Part shown: positions 1 through 8,333 of the stretch, in pieces
Numbering within the stretch: the first letter of the stretch is position 1
Layout of the letters: each line of letters starts with the position of its first letter
From: Leuconostoc citreum
GTDB lineage: Bacteria > Bacillota > Bacilli > Lactobacillales > Lactobacillaceae
Assembly (NCBI RefSeq): GCF_004354555.1
Contig: NZ_PUFH01000005.1
Location: 1-64,000 of the forward strand
Length of the DNA: 64,000 nt
Reading direction: 5' to 3'
Translations under genes and position numbers: made by a program
The notes under the pieces: generated by a model
The model's input: the letters and a program-made list of their open reading frames with translations, nothing else
The model's database searches: none
Told to the model about the DNA's origin: nothing

Positions 1-459
1 GCTGGTATTGTGTCAGGTGGCAAATTGGTGAGTGGTTATGGGCACCCAGAAGCTGGACATATTTTCTTGCAAAAGCATCCTGAAGATCACTATGAAGGTC
101 ATTGTCCATTCCACGGGGATAATTGTTTGGAAGGCTTGGCAGCTGGTCCAGCCATTGAAGCGCGTTGGCATAAGAGTGCTAAAGAAATTCCTGACGGAGA
201 TAAGGCATGGGAAATTGAAGCCTTTTATCTAGCACAAGCAGCGCTAGACTATACCATGATTTTGCGACCAGAAAAGATTGTTTTTGGTGGTGGTGTGCCA
301 CATCGCGAAACCTTATTCCCATTGATTCGTGCGAGTTTTGCTGAACAAATGAGTGATTATTTAGATGTACCTGATTTAGAAGATTACATTGTGCCAGTAG
401 CTAACGGCGATAACGCTGGTATTCTTGGTTGCTTCTATTTGGCTAAAACATTGTTGTAA
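1..459 (+). CDS. scrK: Fructokinase (ROK family), C-terminal part
   Basis: The frame is open from the first base, so this is the last 152 residues of a longer gene. The fragment holds the ROK zinc site (H..C.FH..C.E around HCPFHGDNCLE) followed by GLAAGPAIEARW, which is typical of bacterial fructokinases that phosphorylate fructose released from sucrose or from sucrose phosphate. A second conserved block, KIVFGGGVPHRETLFPLIR, is the usual C-terminal ROK helix-loop. Family assignment is strong; the exact sugar is inferred from family resemblance. A bidirectional terminator follows immediately. Confidence 0.85.
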   Translation, partial: AGIVSGGKLVSGYGHPEAGHIFLQKHPEDHYEGHCPFHGDNCLEGLAAGPAIEARWHKSAKEIPDGDKAWEIEAFYLAQAALDYTMILRPEKIVFGGGVPHRETLFPLIRASFAEQMSDYLDVPDLEDYIVPVANGDNAGILGCFYLAKTLL

Positions 460-461
460 AA

Positions 462-502
462 AAATAAACGTCCTTCATCATTTATGAGGGACGTTTATTT
501 TT
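462..502. terminator. Bidirectional terminator between scrK and the RNase H gene
   Basis: A 12-bp perfect stem (AAATAAACGTCC at 462-473 with its complement at 489-500) is flanked by A and T runs on both sides. It serves the two converging genes and overlaps the last codons of the RNase H-like gene. Confidence 0.8.
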
Positions 503-880
503 TTTTAATGCCTGTAGTGCCATATAATGGGCGCCATGATTTTCTTTTTCTGGTAACCACTGACTAATAACCAAAGAATAGGGTGTCAATAACTGAATAA
601 TTTCTTCTAATAAGGGCTGATAGTGCTTAGCGTACTTTTTATCAAGACTGTCAATTAATATTTTTGAGTCACTAAATATTCTGATGGTTTCCGATGTTTC
701 AGCCACCTTAACTTGTTTTAAAGCCCAAATTAAAGCAAGAAATTCAGCTTCATGATTATCTGTCGTATAAAATAAGTTTGATTTTATTTGCTGCTGTTGT
801 TTATGGTGTATCAAGACTGCGCCACCGGCACTGATACCACTTTGAGGCTCTCGTGCAGCGTCGACGTAAAGGGTTAACAT
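482..880 (-). CDS. RNase HI-like protein
   Basis: A 132-residue protein with the RNase H fold pattern. Asp7 lies in the first strand (YVDAA), a Glu near residue 46 in NHEAEFLAL, and an Asp near residue 71 in FSDSKI. These correspond to the first three metal-binding carboxylates of RNase HI. The fourth carboxylate, normally Asp in an N..AD motif near the C-terminus, appears as His (NHGAHYMAL), so activity could be altered. It is similar in size to the YpdQ/YpeP-type short RNase H proteins of Firmicutes. The start codon follows a GGAG sequence. It is transcribed towards scrK and ends in their shared terminator. Confidence 0.75.
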   Translation of the reverse strand: MLTLYVDAAREPQSGISAGGAVLIHHKQQQQIKSNLFYTTDNHEAEFLALIWALKQVKVAETSETIRIFSDSKILIDSLDKKYAKHYQPLLEEIIQLLTPYSLVISQWLPEKENHGAHYMALQALKKNKRPS

Positions 881-1026
881 ATTGTTGATTTCTCCAAAAC
901 TAAGATTTATTGTGCGCTGTTTTCATAGAAATGAGATTTATAGGATAGCGCATTTCATGGTAAAATAATATAGTAACAATATATGATACAACGCGGTATT
1001 AATCAAATCGTGTGAGGGGTGAAATT

Positions 1027-1428
1027 ATGATACCAAAAAGAGGCTTTTTTCAACCTTTAAATACAACAGGCCAGATTGGCTGGCTATGGTGGTTTATCTT
1101 ATTAATGATTGGCTTGATTGTTTGGAGCGAAATGTCATTTAAATTAGATATAATCCCAATCGGCTATATTGTCATTATCTTACTTTTAAGCGTAGTGATG
1201 ATTGTGCGTCGTCGTATCTACATTGCGGGGCCGCAATTATTTTTAGGTCGCATGTTTGTCTCTGAATATGAAAAAATTTCACTTGCGACAGTGCATAATT
1301 GGCAGCTCAACGGGCATATACTGTCTTTTACAAGAGCGGGCCGTGCACGTAAATATTGGTTAAGCCAAAATATAGCAGATCAAATTAAGGAATACATGAA
1401 TACTCATGACGGAAAAGATCACTCTTGA
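1027..1428 (+). CDS. ebsA: EbsA family membrane protein
   Basis: A 133-residue protein with two closely spaced hydrophobic segments (about residues 16-35 and 42-60), followed by an Arg-rich stop-transfer (VRRRIYIAG) and a soluble tail. This layout matches EbsA family proteins of lactic acid bacteria, whose biochemical role is not established. I chose the ATG at 1027, which has an AGGGGTG ribosome site, over the GTG at 1012, which lies inside that site. The end overlaps the next gene by 23 bases, so the two are probably translated together. Confidence 0.7.
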   Translation: MIPKRGFFQPLNTTGQIGWLWWFILLMIGLIVWSEMSFKLDIIPIGYIVIILLLSVVMIVRRRIYIAGPQLFLGRMFVSEYEKISLATVHNWQLNGHILSFTRAGRARKYWLSQNIADQIKEYMNTHDGKDHS

Positions 1429-2329
1429 AATTACAAATGAAACTGGTCGAATTGATGCAGTTCTAGCTAAAAAATCATTACCTTATTCGCGTACAGTACT
1501 CGCTGAATGGCTTCAAGATGGGCACATAGTGGTTAATCAAACGCAGGTGAAACGTTCGTATAAGGTCAATAGTGGCGATCTGATAACCATATTACCACCA
1601 GCCGTTCAAAATACTGAAATTATAGCTGAAAATATGCCATTAGATATTATCTATGAAGACAATGATTTATTAGTTGTTAACAAACCACAAGGAATGGTTG
1701 TCCATCCAGCAGCCGGGCATACGAGTGGCACGCTAGTCAACGCCTTACTATACCATGCGCCTTTATCAACAATTAATGGTAGCTTTAGACCTGGTATTGT
1801 GCATCGGATTGACCGTGACACAAGTGGTTTATTGATGGTAGCTAAAAATGACAAAGCACATCAAGCGTTGTCTGAACAACTCAAGGCCCATAAAAACGAA
1901 CGTATCTATTATGCATTGGTCCGGGGTGAATTCTCTGAAGATTCAGGCACAATTAATGCGCCATTAGCGCGGCATAAGGTTGATCGCAAAAAGCAAGCTG
2001 TTCAAGCTGGTGGGCGAGAGGCAATAACGCATTTTGAGGTTGTCACAAGGTATGTTGGCTATACACTTTTGAAAATACGGTTAGAGACTGGTCGTACGCA
2101 TCAAATACGTGTCCATATGACTTATATTGGCCATCCAATTATTGGCGATCCTGTGTATGGTTCAGCGCAAAAACTACCACACGTGACTTTAAATGGACAA
2201 ATGTTGCATGCAAAAACACTATCTTTAACACAACCGACCACAGGTGAATTGTTAACATTTGATAGTGAGTTGCCGAGTTATTTTACAAAATCTTTAGCAA
2301 CTTTAATTCCGATAATTCAGCACGACTAA
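1406..2329 (+). CDS. rluD: RluD-type ribosomal large subunit pseudouridine synthase
   Basis: A 307-residue enzyme that converts uridine to pseudouridine in RNA. An N-terminal S4 RNA-binding domain spans roughly residues 12-75. The catalytic motif RIDRDTSG carries the nucleophilic Asp at about residue 136. The conserved GRTHQIRVHM block lies near residue 230. Length is normal for the RluA/RluD family. In Firmicutes this gene (ylyB) sits directly upstream of pyrR, exactly as here. It starts within ebsA. Confidence 0.9.
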   Translation: MTEKITLEITNETGRIDAVLAKKSLPYSRTVLAEWLQDGHIVVNQTQVKRSYKVNSGDLITILPPAVQNTEIIAENMPLDIIYEDNDLLVVNKPQGMVVHPAAGHTSGTLVNALLYHAPLSTINGSFRPGIVHRIDRDTSGLLMVAKNDKAHQALSEQLKAHKNERIYYALVRGEFSEDSGTINAPLARHKVDRKKQAVQAGGREAITHFEVVTRYVGYTLLKIRLETGRTHQIRVHMTYIGHPIIGDPVYGSAQKLPHVTLNGQMLHAKTLSLTQPTTGELLTFDSELPSYFTKSLATLIPIIQHD

Positions 2330-2337
2330 TTTTTACT

Positions 2338-2417
2338 AGGAGGATAAATATATGGTGAATATGTTTTCACTGTATATGTACAATAATCATTATGACAAAC
2401 AAAGAAGTTTTAGATAA
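2338..2417 (+). other. Short leader ORF (21 codons) overlapping the pyrR start
   Basis: A perfect AGGAGG at 2338-2343 lies 8 bases before an ATG at 2352. That ATG opens a 21-codon frame (begins [11 protein letters not shown]) ending at 2417, which runs 26 bases past the pyrR start in another frame. The pyrR ATG has no Shine-Dalgarno sequence of its own. The arrangement suggests that ribosomes load at the leader ORF and restart at pyrR. Visible in the sequence; function is inferred. Confidence 0.5.
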
Positions 2418-2919
2418 TGCATCTTTACAACGTGCGTTAACACGTATTACTTATGAAATTATTGAACGCAATAAGGGTGGGCAGGACTTAGTACTGGTCG
2501 GTATTAAAACACGCGGTGAGTTCCTAGCGCATCGTATTGCTAACCGTCTTGAACAGCTCGAAGGGGTTAAAATCCCTGTCATGGCAATTGATATTACTAA
2601 TTTTCGTGACGATGTATTAAACCACGATGACAGTTTGGGTTTGAACGATGAAGAAAAAACTAACATTGCCGATAAAAATATTGTTTTGATTGATGATGTG
2701 TTGTTTACTGGTCGTACAATTCGGGCAGCTTTGGATGCTTTAATTCATATTGGGCGTCCCAATACAATAGCTTTAGCTGTTCTTGTTGACCGTGGCCACC
2801 GAGAATTACCTATTCGTGCTGACTTTGTAGGGAAAAACATCCCAACTGCACAGAACGAAAAAATTAAAGTCTTGGTGCAAGAAATCGATGGCAGAGATGC
2901 TGTTGAAATCGTACATTAA
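2392..2919 (+). CDS. pyrR: PyrR: pyrimidine operon regulator / uracil phosphoribosyltransferase
   Basis: A 175-residue PyrR. The PRPP-binding signature [20 protein letters not shown] is intact, and the N-terminus ([24 protein letters not shown]) is classical. In Gram-positive bacteria PyrR binds leader RNA of pyr genes when UMP is high and causes early termination. I see no obvious PyrR attenuator in front of this copy. The start at 2392 is fixed by homology and by the absence of an in-frame upstream start, but it lacks a ribosome site (see the leader ORF). The gene heads a likely operon with the two CarA/CarB-like genes. Confidence 0.92.
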   Translation: MTNKEVLDNASLQRALTRITYEIIERNKGGQDLVLVGIKTRGEFLAHRIANRLEQLEGVKIPVMAIDITNFRDDVLNHDDSLGLNDEEKTNIADKNIVLIDDVLFTGRTIRAALDALIHIGRPNTIALAVLVDRGHRELPIRADFVGKNIPTAQNEKIKVLVQEIDGRDAVEIVH

Positions 2920-2974
2920 CAGGAGAAAGTTGGACTAATCATTTTATAATGAAGGGACCAGCAAAGTATAAAAC

Positions 2975-4063
2975 ATGATGCAACGTCACTTAATTCTTGA
3001 AGATGGTAGGGTATTTCAAGGCCTAGGGTTTGGTGCACCAGCTACCACCTTTGGCGAAATTATTTTTCATACGGCCATGACAGGCTACCAAGAAATCATC
3101 ACTGACCCAATTTATGATGGGCAAATGATTGTTTTTGCTATGCCTGTTGTTGGTGCTTCTGGGATACATGCTGAGGCATATGAATCCGTTAAGCCGACAA
3201 TTCGCGGCATGGTCGTTCATGATTTAGCTGAGGTATCCGTTAATCGCCAGCGTCGTATGAACTTAGATCGCTTTTTGAAGCAACATAACATTCCAGGGCT
3301 TTATCAAGTAGATACACGTCAGCTTATTCGTCACTTACGTGAAACTGGGCCACAAAAAGCCACCATTGTCGATTTTGCTGATGAACATGCAGTCGATCAG
3401 CTCGTCGCAACGGTGTTAACAAACAAGCAAGTGCAAAATACGGCAACGCCAAAACCATATGCTAACCCCGGACGTGGTCGTCATATTGTTGTCATTGATT
3501 TTGGTTTGAAGCATGGTATTTTGCGTATGTTAGGTGATTACGATGCTAATGTTTCTGTGTTGCCATACACGACTAGTGTTGAAGAAGTGTTAACATTAGA
3601 TCCAGATGGTATTATTTTATCTACTGGCCCTGGAGATCCGCGAACCTTACCTGAAAGTGTGTTGACTCTAATTCGTGTCTTACAAACGAAAGCGCCACTT
3701 CTGGGTATAGGCCTAGGACATGAGTTATTTGCTCTGGCTAATGGTGCTGAACTTAAACCATTACCTTCCGAACATCATGGTATGAATCATCCAATTCAAG
3801 AAATTATTTCACGACAAATATTTTATGCAATGCAGGGGCAGGGTTACGCAGTAGATGATCAAACAATTGATCGCAAAAAACTATTTGTCACCTATCGTGA
3901 CTTAGTAGATGGTGCGGTTCAAGGATTAAGGCATCGTGAATTTCCAGCATTTAGTGTGCAGTTTTTCCCAGACGCTGCTCCTGGACCGCTTGAAGCAACT
4001 GCTGTCTTTGCGGACTTTTTTGAAACGGTAGAAGATTATGTCGAACACTATAACCAACAATAA
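2975..4063 (+). CDS. CarA-like protein without glutaminase catalytic residues
   Basis: A 362-residue homologue of the carbamoyl-phosphate synthase small subunit, with the N-terminal CarA domain and a class I glutamine amidotransferase domain. In active CarA the nucleophile sits in a GICLGHQ motif; here it reads GIGLGHE with Gly246 in place of Cys. The catalytic His and Glu of the YHPE motif are replaced by Phe331 and Asp333 (FFPD). All three triad positions are therefore changed, and the protein cannot hydrolyse glutamine by the known mechanism. The frame is full length. It overlaps the carB-like gene by 26 bases. Its ATG (2975) shares an ATGA overlap with a 9-codon mini-ORF starting at 2949. 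Confidence 0.85.
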   Translation: MMQRHLILEDGRVFQGLGFGAPATTFGEIIFHTAMTGYQEIITDPIYDGQMIVFAMPVVGASGIHAEAYESVKPTIRGMVVHDLAEVSVNRQRRMNLDRFLKQHNIPGLYQVDTRQLIRHLRETGPQKATIVDFADEHAVDQLVATVLTNKQVQNTATPKPYANPGRGRHIVVIDFGLKHGILRMLGDYDANVSVLPYTTSVEEVLTLDPDGIILSTGPGDPRTLPESVLTLIRVLQTKAPLLGIGLGHELFALANGAELKPLPSEHHGMNHPIQEIISRQIFYAMQGQGYAVDDQTIDRKKLFVTYRDLVDGAVQGLRHREFPAFSVQFFPDAAPGPLEATAVFADFFETVEDYVEHYNQQ

Positions 4064-6560
4064 AATTAAAAAGCTGTTATTCATTGGTTCCGGTGCTAAT
4101 AATTTTGGTCAAGAAGCTGAGCATGACGCTGCGATTTATCAGGTTATGCCAGAGCTTAGAGGACACGGTATTGATGTTTTTGTAATTGATGAAAATCCTT
4201 ACGCACTGTCACTAGAAAGTCTTGCGGCAAAAACATTTTGGCAGCCCTTAACAGTACATAATATTAAGAAAATCATTCGTGATGAAGCAATTGATACGGT
4301 TGTTCCTTTATTTGGTGGTGATGTCTCATTGCGATTATGGGCTGATGTCGTCCAAAGTTGGTCTCACGGAGATGGCAATGTACCGAATACACTTGGCTTG
4401 AACATTGACATGTTATTAAAAGTTAATAATTTGCCAGCCTTAACCGATTTTATGGCAAAAAACGGCTTACCAGTGATTAATAATTATGTTTTAAAAGCGC
4501 AAGATGAAGCTAATGAATTATTAAGGACGTTACATTTGCCTTTGATGGTCAGGGCATTACACCCCAATCAAAATAATACGCGTCATATTGTGGAGCGTTT
4601 GGATGAATTTGAAGACACCATTAATTTAGCCAAATCACAATCCGTTACGCAAGAGGTAATTATTTCTAGAGCGATTAACGGTCTCAAAGAGATTAGTCTA
4701 GAAATTCTCAGAGACGTGCGCGGCAATAAGATGCAAATTGGGGCAAGTGAGGATATGGATCCAATTGGTATTCATACTGCTGATTCATTAAGTGTGTCAC
4801 CAATACTAACCGTTCAAGATCAACTCATTAGCCAAATGAGAGATTATGCTTTTAGAATTGCGGATATACTGCAACTTCAAGGTGTTATGCATGTACAGTT
4901 TGCCATAGATGATGATGACCGCGAAATATACATCATTAAGGTGTCACCCTATATTGATCAAATGGCGACGCGCATGGCGTTAGCGACTGGGTACCCAACG
5001 ATGCTAGTGGCGATAAACTTAGCTATGGGTATACCTCTAGAAGACATTAAACTACCACATAACTTTGGCACAAATACTGCTATGATGGAACCAATGATGG
5101 ATCATGTTGTTGTCAAATTACCAGTATTTCCTTTTGGTGAATTAGCAGAAGCAGGCATCGATGTTAATCGGCAATTAAATAGTGTGCAGAAATCAGTTGG
5201 TTCAACGCTGGGATTTGGACGTACATTTATTGAAGCACTTGAAAAAGCGATTCGGTCAGCACATTTTAATAATGCCAGTTTTTCGCCAACTAATATGGCT
5301 CACATTAATGATGATGAGTTGATACAACAGCTCATTCATCCACAAGATAATCGGGTACTATTGTTAATTGAAGCAATTAAAAGAGGCTATGAAATCGACG
5401 AACTAGCAGAATTGACAGCAATTGATGAATTCTATTTTCATCAGTTACAGCATCTGCATAAGTTGGAATCTGAAATTGAATCAGATATTGATAGCATTAC
5501 TTCGTTGCGCCGTGGAAAAAAATACGGTTTGTCAGACGGTTTGATTGCACGTTTTTGGCATACCGACTTCAATATTATTAGAACACTAGCAAAAGAAAAC
5601 GATATTCGTGTCACTTATAAAGCAGTTGAGCCATCTGCGGGTGAATTTCCTGAAAATGCACGTCAGTACTATGCGACATATGAATCAGAAAACGAATCAA
5701 TTCAAATTGATCAACGCGCCGTTTTAGTGATCGGTTCTGGTGCTTTTCGTATGGGTGATGCTGCTTCAGCGGGTTATGCGACTGCCATCACAATGTCTGA
5801 ATTAAGACGGCTGCAGTATCCGACAATTATTATGAATAATAATCCAAGCGATGCGACATTACTACCACACTTGGCTGATAAACAATATTTAGAGCCATTG
5901 GAAATATCAGATGTCATGAAAGTTGTTGAACTAGAGTCGCCACAAGCAATTGTGATTCCAGGTAACCGACGTAAACTCATTAACGCGTTACGTGATTTGA
6001 ATCAGCGAGTGATTGTATTACCAAAAGAAAAACATATGCCTGATGGACCAAATGACCGACAATCAGAATTTGCGCTCAACTTTTTCTTTGATGGGCAAAA
6101 TCGATACCTGATTAATGTGACACAACATTTGGCGGGTGAGATGCGTATCATTGCACACCCAACAACGCTCTCTGATGAAATATTGGCTATGCCGCTTGAT
6201 AATCCTGGTGTTTATCAGGTGATTTGGTACCAAGATACGGTTCGTTGGCAAAAACAAATACATTTGTCGACAATAGGAAATGGTGGCTCCTGGCTAAGGC
6301 CGATGCCGTATGGCCAGATTGCTTACTTGACAAAAATTATGCAGGTGCCTTGGATAAGATTGACAATTCGTGCGGGATTAAATGAACTCACGACACAAGA
6401 TTATGAATTACTTGAAAATGTTGATAGCATGCGTGCCAGTGAGCGATTGAGTATGATTAGTGCTGATGTCAATTACCAGTTACATTTGCAACCAACTGAC
6501 GTGATTGACGGTACTAAATTTGAAGTAGGTGTGGGAGTTTACGATTATGGGAAAGAATAG
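4038..6560 (+). CDS. CarB-like protein, shortened and with degenerate ATP-grasp
   Basis: An 840-residue homologue of the carbamoyl-phosphate synthase large subunit, normally about 1,060-1,070 residues. The first half is recognisable along its length (IGSG at the start, EDMDPIGIHTADSLSVSP, GFGRTFIEALEKAIRS). However, the ATP-binding loop usually read as RPAYTLGGTGGG is replaced by VRALHPNQNNTRH, and the NPR metal/ATP motif by SPY. The second half keeps a pre-ATP-grasp domain (VLVIGSGAFRMGD) but the second ATP-grasp and the allosteric domain seem to be replaced by about 150 residues I do not recognise. Catalysis is unlikely, yet the frame is intact. Starts inside the carA-like gene. Confidence 0.8.
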   Translation: MSNTITNNKIKKLLFIGSGANNFGQEAEHDAAIYQVMPELRGHGIDVFVIDENPYALSLESLAAKTFWQPLTVHNIKKIIRDEAIDTVVPLFGGDVSLRLWADVVQSWSHGDGNVPNTLGLNIDMLLKVNNLPALTDFMAKNGLPVINNYVLKAQDEANELLRTLHLPLMVRALHPNQNNTRHIVERLDEFEDTINLAKSQSVTQEVIISRAINGLKEISLEILRDVRGNKMQIGASEDMDPIGIHTADSLSVSPILTVQDQLISQMRDYAFRIADILQLQGVMHVQFAIDDDDREIYIIKVSPYIDQMATRMALATGYPTMLVAINLAMGIPLEDIKLPHNFGTNTAMMEPMMDHVVVKLPVFPFGELAEAGIDVNRQLNSVQKSVGSTLGFGRTFIEALEKAIRSAHFNNASFSPTNMAHINDDELIQQLIHPQDNRVLLLIEAIKRGYEIDELAELTAIDEFYFHQLQHLHKLESEIESDIDSITSLRRGKKYGLSDGLIARFWHTDFNIIRTLAKENDIRVTYKAVEPSAGEFPENARQYYATYESENESIQIDQRAVLVIGSGAFRMGDAASAGYATAITMSELRRLQYPTIIMNNNPSDATLLPHLADKQYLEPLEISDVMKVVELESPQAIVIPGNRRKLINALRDLNQRVIVLPKEKHMPDGPNDRQSEFALNFFFDGQNRYLINVTQHLAGEMRIIAHPTTLSDEILAMPLDNPGVYQVIWYQDTVRWQKQIHLSTIGNGGSWLRPMPYGQIAYLTKIMQVPWIRLTIRAGLNELTTQDYELLENVDSMRASERLSMISADVNYQLHLQPTDVIDGTKFEVGVGVYDYGKE

Positions 6561-6843
6561 TAAATATGAGACGCACTTATTTTCAGGCGTTGTTGTAACA
6601 CAAAACTTGTCTGGGCAGTACTTACCAAAGCAGGATGCAAAACCTAATTTTTGGCGAACTGGGAAGCATACGAAAGGTCATTTCACAACAATAGGTCAAG
6701 TTTTTTTAACTGAAAATGGCCAAGCTGTGGCAGTTTTGTCGATGCAGCAGTTGGCTTTTAATCAACGTCATAATTATACGCCACTGCAACGTTGGACATC
6801 GGCTTCAGTTGATATGCAGTATCTCAATCATTGGCTAACTTAA
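6547..6843 (+). CDS. Unknown protein, last gene of the pyrR-car-like operon
   Basis: A 98-residue protein of no family I recognise. It is soluble, mixed in character, with several aromatic residues and no Cys. The ATG at 6547 is preceded by GGGAG at a suitable distance and lies inside the end of the carB-like gene (14-base overlap), implying translational coupling. A strong terminator follows, so it closes the operon. Position suggests that it acts with the CarA/CarB-like pair, but this is only inference. Confidence 0.55.
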   Translation: MGKNSKYETHLFSGVVVTQNLSGQYLPKQDAKPNFWRTGKHTKGHFTTIGQVFLTENGQAVAVLSMQQLAFNQRHNYTPLQRWTSASVDMQYLNHWLT

Positions 6844-6845
6844 AT

Positions 6846-6882
6846 AAAAAAGCGTTTCCTTTCAAAAGGAAACGCTTTTTTT
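6846..6882. terminator. Bidirectional terminator
   Basis: A 14-bp-plus stem (AAGCGTTTCCTTT with its complement around a short loop) is flanked by A6 and T8 runs. It separates the car-like operon from the convergent MFS gene and overlaps that gene's stop codon. Confidence 0.9.
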
Positions 6883-8123
6883 TATTTGATGGCTGCTGTT
6901 TCTGTCTTGCGTCGTGTTGTGATATTGAACAAAACTGCATTAAGTATGATAATTAGGGCACTGACAATAAAAATACCGCGATAATCAAACAAACTTGCAA
7001 TAATTGCACCAATCATGGGACCCATAACCGATCCTAAAGATTGGAAACTTTGATTATAACTAAAAATACGGCTTGTCATTTCTGTTGGCGAGTTTTTCGA
7101 TAATAATGTCTGTATGGCTGGTAACATTGTGGCATCGCTAATACCAACAATGAATCTGAGTAACATTAGCATACTAATACTGGTGACAAATGCTGTCGGA
7201 ATAAAAGCGATTACAGCAATCATAAAGCCAATTTTTATCATACGTTCAGTGCCTACACGATCGCCCAAGCGACCAAATGGCGGTGCTGCAATCACTGTTG
7301 CAATACCAGGCATAGCGGCCACAATACCGGCCATGAATGTCGTATTCGTTGCATTATGCATCAGCTCTCGAACAAATAAACTAATAATTGGATTAATAGA
7401 TGTGTTAACGGTTTGCACTAACATTGTTGTCACAAATAAGCCAACAATGAATTGTTTATTTGGTAAACCGGCCCATAACACCTTAGTTGAAGACTTTGCT
7501 ACTGTTAGCGAGACGGGGCGTTCTTCTTCTTTGACTAAGCACAAAGTAAGGATAAATACTAGGAATAGAATAATGCCAGTAATATGAAATGATGTGCGAT
7601 AACTAAAAAATGTGGCCAGTACACCGCCAAAAAATGGGCCAATTAAATTACCAGCAGTCATCCCAGTTACTAAAATGCCAAGGGCCTTACCAGCGTGTTG
7701 TTTAGGTGTTTGTGTTGCAACTAATGCGTTAGCATTGGAAATGAAACCACCCATTGCACCTTGCAGTGCACGCAACAATAACAGCTCCCAAACATTGGTC
7801 ACATTCCCCATCAGAAACAATACAATTGACATACCAAATGCGGCACGCAGTAACATGAGTTTTCGACCTTTGCGGTCAGCTAATTTACCCCAAAAGGGCG
7901 AGACAACGGCTGTGACCAGAAAAGAAATAGCAAAAACAGCGCCTGAATAAAGACTTAAGGCATCTTTATTGAAATGGCCTAAAGTGTCGATATATAAGGA
8001 CAAGAAAGGCATGACTTCACTCAGTGCAACACCTGTCATAAAAACGCCAAACCATAATACAAAGACATTACGTTGCCAAAGTGTGTTCTCGGATTCCGCT
8101 GGTTCTTGATCATTTTCAGACAT
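6882..8123 (-). CDS. MFS drug-efflux-type transporter
   Basis: A 413-residue, twelve-helix major facilitator. The loop 2-3 motif A is clear (GKLADRKGRK), with a degenerate copy in the second half (GRLGDRVGTERM). Resembles PmrA/NorA-like multidrug exporters of Gram-positive bacteria, which exchange drugs for protons at the cell membrane; the substrate cannot be told from sequence. I set the start at the ATG at 8123 because AGGAGG lies 6 bases before it. Two codons upstream (TTG CTG) are also in frame. A leftward promoter is visible upstream. Confidence 0.8.
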   Translation of the reverse strand: MSENDQEPAESENTLWQRNVFVLWFGVFMTGVALSEVMPFLSLYIDTLGHFNKDALSLYSGAVFAISFLVTAVVSPFWGKLADRKGRKLMLLRAAFGMSIVLFLMGNVTNVWELLLLRALQGAMGGFISNANALVATQTPKQHAGKALGILVTGMTAGNLIGPFFGGVLATFFSYRTSFHITGIILFLVFILTLCLVKEEERPVSLTVAKSSTKVLWAGLPNKQFIVGLFVTTMLVQTVNTSINPIISLFVRELMHNATNTTFMAGIVAAMPGIATVIAAPPFGRLGDRVGTERMIKIGFMIAVIAFIPTAFVTSISMLMLLRFIVGISDATMLPAIQTLLSKNSPTEMTSRIFSYNQSFQSLGSVMGPMIGAIIASLFDYRGIFIVSALIIILNAVLFNITTRRKTETAAIK

Positions 8124-8148
8124 CAGCAACCTCCTTTATGAAAAATTG

Positions 8149-8176
8149 ATATTACTAGTGTATGCTTATTTGTAAA
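8149..8176 (-). promoter_or_regulatory. Promoter of the MFS transporter gene
   Basis: On the minus strand, TTTACA (8176-8171) and TAATAT (8154-8149) are separated by 16 bases, with the gene's AGGAGG and ATG just downstream. Confidence 0.5.
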
Positions 8177-8200
8177 AATATGCACGTTATAAGACATAGG

Positions 8201-8229
8201 TTGTGAAAATATTAAAAATTTATTATAAT
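8201..8229 (+). promoter_or_regulatory. Promoter of rsh
   Basis: TTGTGA (8201-8206) and TATAAT (8224-8229) with a 17-base spacer, about 105 bases before the rsh start. Diverges from the MFS promoter. Confidence 0.6.
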
Positions 8230-8333
8230 TATACTACGTATAAAAACGTCATAAGGCATGCTGCGGTTCGTGAAACAGTGGTGTGTCTTCCGGAAGTTGT
8301 GAAGGGAAAAGTGCGTTAAGCACAAGTATATAT

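Noticed and set aside
2930-2975. TATAAT at 2945-2950 as a promoter for the carA-like gene
   Set aside because: No -35 hexamer at a suitable distance (TTGGAC is only 9 bases upstream), and the genes look cotranscribed with pyrR.
7114-7950. Two long plus-strand frames opposite the MFS gene
   Set aside because: Low-complexity translations rich in Ile, Thr and Asn with no family motif; they mirror the codons of the real transporter.
8283-8333. GTG at 8283 as the start of rsh
   Set aside because: Adds 17 residues unlike family N-termini and has no better ribosome site; kept only as an alternative.
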